From contig DMAZ01000133.1 of the NCBI GenBank assembly GCA_003446335.1, positions 1-10,448 of the forward strand: a DNA stretch of 10,448 nucleotides, given 5' to 3'. A model generated the notes under the pieces. That model was not told the DNA's origin. It was given only the letters and a program-made list of their open reading frames with translations, and did no database searches. This DNA comes from Lachnospiraceae bacterium (GTDB lineage Bacteria; Bacillota_A; Clostridia; Lachnospirales; Lachnospiraceae). Shown here one piece after another: positions 6,935 through 10,448 of this stretch (positions within the stretch are counted from its first letter, which is position 1; each line of letters begins with the position of its first letter). A program made the translations under genes and the position numbers.

Positions 6935-8128
6935 TCACAGACATTTCTCCAGAATGTCCACTGCCTCATCGACATCTTTTTCGCTGATGACGAGCGGCGG
7001 CACAAAACGCAGAACATTATTACTTGCGCTTATGATGAGCAGCCCATTCTCAAGCGCTCTGTTCGTGATCGGTCCTACCGGACACTCAGGCACGAACTCC
7101 AATCCTCTTATAAGACCCAGGCCTCTGTGAGCTTTCACCTGATCAGGATGGGCAGCTGCGAACGAATCCAATGCCTTCTCAAGGTATCTGCCCATGGCTT
7201 CCGCATGAGAAATTATGTCATTTTCCCTGAAAAGGCTGAAAACGGTATTCACGGCAGCGCATACGAAAGGATTGCCGCCGTACGTTGTACCATGATCGCC
7301 CGGTACCAGAGAATTCGTCCCGACCTTCTCGTTCAGTACAAATGCCCCGACCGGAACTCCGCATCCCAGAGCCTTCGCACATGTCATGATATCCGGCATG
7401 ATCCCGTAGTGCTCATAAGCCCACATTTTTCCTGTACGACCCATACCGCACTGGATCTCGTCGAGAATGAGCAGGATATCCTTCTCGTCACAGATTCTGC
7501 GGATTTCCTTGATGAACATCGGATCTGCGGGATAAATGCCTCCCTCTCCCTGGACCGTCTCCATGATGATCGCGCAGGTGCGGTCATTGATCAGAGCCTT
7601 TACACTGTCAAGATTATTGTATTCCGCAAAGACAACTCCTCCCATGAGCGGCTTGAACGGATCCTGATAATGAGCATTTCCGGTGACGGAGAGTGCTCCC
7701 ACAGACCGTCCGTGGAAAGAACTGTTCATGGCAATAATTTCATGATCATTCTTTTTATCCTTAAGCCACGCATACTTTCTCGCGGACTTGATCGCGCCTT
7801 CTATTGCCTCGGCTCCGCTGTTCGTAAAGAATACCTTTGAAAGCCCCGAGGACTCCACCACTTCCCTGGCGGCAAGCGCAAGCGGTTCGTGATAATACAG
7901 GTTGGACGTGTGAAGTATTTTGCCCAGCTGCCGGATCAGTGATTCGTCATATCCCGGATAGTGATATCCGAGAGCATATACTGCGATCCCGGCCATAAAA
8001 TCAAGATACTCTTTCCCCTCAGCATCCCATACCCGGACACCTTCTCCCCTGTCGAGAGCAATCGGATAGCGGTTATATGTGTGAAGAACATTTTCATCGA
8101 CCGCTTTCATAATTTCATTCTGTGTCAT
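6935..8128 (-). CDS. argD: Acetylornithine aminotransferase
   Basis: PLP-dependent class-III aminotransferase, cytosolic, converting N-acetylglutamate semialdehyde to N-acetylornithine with glutamate as amino donor; many members also serve in lysine synthesis on N-succinyl-diaminopimelate. From the ATG at 8128 it has 397 residues, normal for the family. Visible motifs: AGIAVYALGYHYP (near 46-58), TNSGAEAIEGAIK (PLP phosphate site, near 102-114), FHGRSVGALSVTG, METVQGEGG, LDEIQCGMGRTG with the Asp that holds the pyridine nitrogen, and TCAKALGCGVPVGA, where the Lys (about 252) forms the Schiff base. A GTG at 8137 adds three residues but has poor SD spacing, whereas AGGTG (8135-8139) is 6 nt from the ATG at 8128. 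It follows argB after a 112-bp gap. No clear intrinsic terminator follows. The position after argJ-argB favours ArgD over related ornithine or GABA aminotransferases. Confidence 0.94.
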   Translation of the reverse strand: MTQNEIMKAVDENVLHTYNRYPIALDRGEGVRVWDAEGKEYLDFMAGIAVYALGYHYPGYDESLIRQLGKILHTSNLYYHEPLALAAREVVESSGLSKVFFTNSGAEAIEGAIKSARKYAWLKDKKNDHEIIAMNSSFHGRSVGALSVTGNAHYQDPFKPLMGGVVFAEYNNLDSVKALINDRTCAIIMETVQGEGGIYPADPMFIKEIRRICDEKDILLILDEIQCGMGRTGKMWAYEHYGIMPDIMTCAKALGCGVPVGAFVLNEKVGTNSLVPGDHGTTYGGNPFVCAAVNTVFSLFRENDIISHAEAMGRYLEKALDSFAAAHPDQVKAHRGLGLIRGLEFVPECPVGPITNRALENGLLIISASNNVLRFVPPLVISEKDVDEAVDILEKCL

Positions 8129-8240
8129 CTCATACACCTGCTTCCCTGTTTTTTCTTCATCGCGCAGTACTCGTTACTCCTGTCCTGAGATACGCGCGCA
8201 AGTTGAAACTCGTCTTCATCGTGGGTACGATCCCGCGAGG
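8129..8240 (-). other. argB-argD intergenic region
   Basis: This 112-bp gap interrupts the otherwise compact arginine cluster. Just past the argB stop is ATCGT-ACCC-ACGAT (about 8218-8231), a short hairpin, next to the palindrome over the argB stop codon. Neither is followed by a T-run, so no canonical terminator is present, and I find no good -35/-10 pair. A 20-codon frame (8157-8219) is open but lacks an SD. Most likely read-through mRNA leader of argD. Confidence 0.5.
8135..8139 (-). promoter_or_regulatory. Ribosome binding site supporting the argD start at 8128
   Basis: AGGTG on the minus strand, 6 nt upstream of the ATG at 8128. The in-frame GTG at 8135-8137 lies inside this site, so it is the less likely start. 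Confidence 0.6.
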
Positions 8241-8251
8241 TCATCTGACCT
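8236..8251 (-). repeat. Perfect palindrome over the argB stop codon
   Basis: GAGGTCA-GA-TGACCTC, a 7-bp perfect inverted repeat with a 2-nt centre (6 bp with a 4-nt loop in RNA). It includes the last codons of argB and its TGA. It may form an mRNA hairpin between argB and argD; no U-tract follows. Confidence 0.5.
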
Positions 8252-9149
8252 CCTGATAGTATCTGCTGTCCTCGCGATCAATGATGGCTGTACCGATTCC
8301 TCTGTCCGTAAAGAATTCAAGAAGGAGCGAATGTTCCACCCTGCCGTCGAGAATATGGACTCTCGAAACGCCCTGCTCGATAGCAGAGATACAGTTCTGC
8401 AGCTTCGGCAGCATTCCTCCGCCTGCATTGCCTCCTTCAATGAAATCCCTTGTCTCCTCCACCGTCAGTTCAGAGATCAGAGTTGACGGATCATGCGGAT
8501 CACGATAAACACCTTCTATGTCTGAAAGAAATACGAGTTTATTTGCTTTTTCCGCAGTCGCTATTGCGCAGGCCGCATCGTCCGCATTTACGTTATAGGA
8601 TTTGAAATCCTCTTCGCCCATCCCAATCGGGCAGATGACAGGAACAAAATCCTGGTCGAGCAGAGTATCAATGAGCGCTGTATCCACTTTGGTGACCTCG
8701 CCGACAAAACCGATATCCTGTCCGCCTGCAAGTTTTTTCTGCTTTACCAGCATGGTCGCTCCGTCCTTGCCGGAAATACCGCAGGCTTTCACGCCGTTCT
8801 CCTCCATATACTGGACCAGGCCTTTATTCACACGGTTCAGGACCATCTCGGCAATCTCCATCGTCTTGGCATCCGTGACGCGAAGGCCGTTTATGAACTC
8901 AGGTGTCCTGCCGGAAAGCTTCACCCACTTGCTGATCTCCTTGCCGCCTCCGTGTACGATGATCGGTTTCATACCGATCAGCTTGAGCAGGGCAACATCC
9001 GTTATGACGCTTTTTTTCAGGACAGAGTCCGTCATGGCGGAGCCGCCGTACTTGACTACGATTTTCTTTCCGCTGAATTCGCGGATATAAGGCAGTGCCT
9101 CGATGAGAACATTGGCCTTCTCAATCCATAGATCCATATTTTCAGCCAT
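8241..9149 (-). CDS. argB: Acetylglutamate kinase, arginine-sensitive type
   Basis: Cytosolic amino-acid kinase that phosphorylates N-acetylglutamate with ATP, the second step of arginine synthesis. It has 302 residues. Motifs: VVKYGGSAM (phosphate binding, about 31-39), [10 protein letters not shown] (63-72), GLRVTD (substrate region), [21 protein letters not shown] (nucleotide site), and the C-terminal [21 protein letters not shown]. Before the kinase fold is an N-terminal helix (about 5-27, [21 protein letters not shown]). In Pseudomonas and Thermotoga enzymes this helix interlocks dimers into a hexamer inhibited by arginine; the E. coli enzyme, about 258 residues and insensitive, lacks it. 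Feedback inhibition by arginine is therefore expected, which fits a cyclic pathway with ArgJ. The SD AAAGGAG (9156-9162) precedes the ATG, and the argJ stop is 14 bp upstream, so the two are co-transcribed. Confidence 0.96.
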   Translation of the reverse strand: MAENMDLWIEKANVLIEALPYIREFSGKKIVVKYGGSAMTDSVLKKSVITDVALLKLIGMKPIIVHGGGKEISKWVKLSGRTPEFINGLRVTDAKTMEIAEMVLNRVNKGLVQYMEENGVKACGISGKDGATMLVKQKKLAGGQDIGFVGEVTKVDTALIDTLLDQDFVPVICPIGMGEEDFKSYNVNADDAACAIATAEKANKLVFLSDIEGVYRDPHDPSTLISELTVEETRDFIEGGNAGGGMLPKLQNCISAIEQGVSRVHILDGRVEHSLLLEFFTDRGIGTAIIDREDSRYYQEVR

Positions 9150-9163
9150 GCATAACTCCTTTA

Positions 9164-10390
9164 TTAAGAACGATAATCCGCATTGATATTTACATACTCA
9201 TGGGTCAGATCACATCCCCATGCATCAGCTTCCGCATCCCCCATCTTCATGTCCGCGGTCGCGCGGATCTCATCACAGGAAAGGATCTCGGTCGCCTTTT
9301 CCTCACTGTATCCGGTAGAGACACCGTCTTTCAGGATCTGCAGTTTTCCCGCCGCGCTCTCAAAGTAGAGATCCACCTTTTCCGGATCGAATTCCGCGCC
9401 GGAATATCCGAGCGCGCAGAGTATTCTTCCCCAGTTCGCGTCATGACCGGCAATCGCTGCCTTGGTCAATGTAGACGATGCAACAGAGCGGGCAAGTACC
9501 CGGGCATTCTCTTTGGTATCCGCGTGGATGACTTTCACCTCGAACAGGCAGGTCGCCCCCTCCCCGTCCTTCGCCATCATTTTCGCAAGCGTGGTGCAGA
9601 CGGAAAGCAGTCCTTCGCGGAAAGCTTTATAGTCCTCATCCTCAGATACGATCTCTTTATTGCCGGCCAGCCCGTTGGCCATCAGAAGACAGGTGTCATT
9701 GGTCGATGTATCTCCGTCAACGGATACCATATTGAATGTGTCCGGCACGACCGACGAAAGTGCCTTCTGAAGCATCTCCTTCGAGATTGCCGCATCGGTG
9801 CCGATAAAAGCAAGCATTGTGCACATATTCGGATGTATCATTCCGGATCCCTTGCAGCATCCGCCGATAACAGCCTCTGTACCGTCAGAAAGGGTAATGC
9901 TGACCGCTGCCTCCTTGGGGACCGTATCCGTCGTCATGATGGCCCGTGCAGCTTTCGCACCGCCTTCGAGACTTCCCGCAAGGTCACTCTTCAGAGAGTC
10001 TATGCCCGCAACGATCTTGTCAACAGGAATCTGCTGACCGATCACACCCGTAGATGCGACCAGGACCGAATGAAGATCGATATCAAATGCACCGGCGGCC
10101 TTCTCCGCCGTCTGACGACAGTAGCGAAGTCCTTCCTCGCCGGTACAGGCATTTGCGATACCGGAATTGATCACAACGACCTGTGCCTTGTTCCCTGATC
10201 TGACCTGATCCCTGTCCCATATGACCGGGGCGGCCTTCACGCAGTTCGTCGTAAAAGTGCCCGCCGTCACACATGGCGTATCCGAATAGATCAGCGCCAT
10301 GTCGGCACTGCCGTTTTTCTTGATCCCGGCCGGACCTCCGGTCGCGTTAAATCCCTGTGCAGCTGTGATGCCTCCATCTATATTTCTCAT
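9164..10390 (-). CDS. argJ: Glutamate N-acetyltransferase / ornithine acetyltransferase
   Basis: ArgJ moves the acetyl group from N-acetylornithine to glutamate, releasing ornithine and recycling the acetyl donor; bifunctional members also make N-acetylglutamate from acetyl-CoA. From the ATG at 10390 it has 408 residues, the usual length. The precursor cleaves itself into alpha and beta chains in the motif [16 protein letters not shown]; Thr-191 (of MCT) would be the new N-terminus and nucleophile, with Cys rather than the common Ala just before it. ASTGVIG (112-118) gives the oxyanion-hole Thr-Gly. DGDTSTNDT and AGHDANWGR are further family motifs. The C-terminus [12 protein letters not shown] is complete. 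Start choice: an ATG at 10432 would add 14 residues but has no SD, while AAGGAGAT (10395-10402) precedes 10390. argB follows after 14 bp. argC is expected just outside the right edge. I cannot tell mono- from bifunctional from sequence alone. Confidence 0.96.
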   Translation of the reverse strand: MRNIDGGITAAQGFNATGGPAGIKKNGSADMALIYSDTPCVTAGTFTTNCVKAAPVIWDRDQVRSGNKAQVVVINSGIANACTGEEGLRYCRQTAEKAAGAFDIDLHSVLVASTGVIGQQIPVDKIVAGIDSLKSDLAGSLEGGAKAARAIMTTDTVPKEAAVSITLSDGTEAVIGGCCKGSGMIHPNMCTMLAFIGTDAAISKEMLQKALSSVVPDTFNMVSVDGDTSTNDTCLLMANGLAGNKEIVSEDEDYKAFREGLLSVCTTLAKMMAKDGEGATCLFEVKVIHADTKENARVLARSVASSTLTKAAIAGHDANWGRILCALGYSGAEFDPEKVDLYFESAAGKLQILKDGVSTGYSEEKATEILSCDEIRATADMKMGDAEADAWGCDLTHEYVNINADYRS

Positions 10391-10394
10391 AATT

Positions 10395-10402
10395 ATCTCC
10401 TT
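10395..10402 (-). promoter_or_regulatory. Ribosome binding site that sets the argJ start
   Basis: AAGGAGAT on the minus strand, about 5 nt upstream of the ATG at 10390. No such site precedes the in-frame ATG at 10432, so the shorter ArgJ is preferred. Confidence 0.8.
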
Positions 10403-10420
10403 GTGTTGGATGTTCCTGTC

Positions 10421-10431
10421 TGAACAGTTCA
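10421..10431. promoter_or_regulatory. Palindrome upstream of argJ, weak ARG-box-like candidate
   Basis: TGAAC-A-GTTCA (plus strand) is a perfect 5-1-5 palindrome 31 bp upstream of the argJ start, next to a further TTCA half (10432-10436 region). ArgR/AhrC operators are TGAAT-rich palindromes with an AT-rich centre. This site shares the TGAA/TTCA arms but has a shorter centre, so it is only a tentative operator. Confidence 0.2.
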
Positions 10432-10448
10432 TTCATACTGATACATAA

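Noticed and set aside
9200..10198. 332-codon plus-strand open frame
   Set aside because: It lies fully antisense to argJ, whose motifs are unmistakable; the frame encodes no recognisable domain and no other plus-strand gene is near.
10391..10432. ATG start adding 14 residues to ArgJ
   Set aside because: No SD upstream, the extension does not look like ArgJ, and a strong SD serves the ATG at 10390.
1..10448. Mobile elements, CRISPR arrays, tRNA or rRNA genes
   Set aside because: No transposase-like or integrase-like protein, spaced direct repeats, or RNA gene signature was seen; coding genes fill nearly the whole window.

Overview
The window looks like a Clostridia-class Firmicute chromosome, most likely Lachnospiraceae-like. 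The evidence is a GerMN-domain lipoprotein, a DegV protein with the clostridial CSTAD signature, purine-rich Shine-Dalgarno (SD) sequences, a sigma-A-type promoter, and an arginine cluster in argJ-argB-argD order. This is judged from protein character, not a database search. All nine genes lie on the minus strand, so transcription runs from the high-coordinate end to the low end. I see no RNA genes, insertion sequences, CRISPR arrays or integration scars.

Right half (about 6935-10448): argJ, argB and argD encode the acetylated part of arginine biosynthesis. ArgJ makes N-acetylglutamate and releases ornithine (acetyl recycling), ArgB phosphorylates N-acetylglutamate, and ArgD transaminates the semialdehyde. 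ArgC, the missing step between ArgB and ArgD, would be expected just beyond the right edge. ArgB carries the N-terminal helix typical of arginine-inhibited hexameric enzymes. argJ and argB are tightly coupled, while argB and argD are separated by 112 bp containing small inverted repeats.

Left half (1-6839): a strong promoter (TTGTCA, 17 bp, TACAAT) between argD and comEA starts what looks like a single operon: comEA, an OmpR-family response regulator, a membrane histidine kinase, a double-GerMN lipoprotein, a DegV lipid-binding protein, and comEC (cut by the left edge). The first five genes are 9-27 bp apart; comEC follows after 158 bp. ComEA and ComEC are the DNA receptor and the inner-membrane channel for DNA uptake. 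Here they bracket an envelope-sensing two-component module instead of being adjacent, as they nearly are in Bacillus subtilis (comEA-comEB-comEC).

The most interesting points are these. The kinase/regulator/GerMN-lipoprotein trio has the same components as actinobacterial MtrA-MtrB-LpqB. ComEA appears to be a lipoprotein rather than a transmembrane-anchored protein. A perfect 9-bp inverted repeat spans the 5' leader and start codon of comEA, and a hairpin sits just upstream of comEC. The published start choices for comEA, argD and argJ could easily be placed too far upstream; SD positions support 6839, 8128 and 10390.
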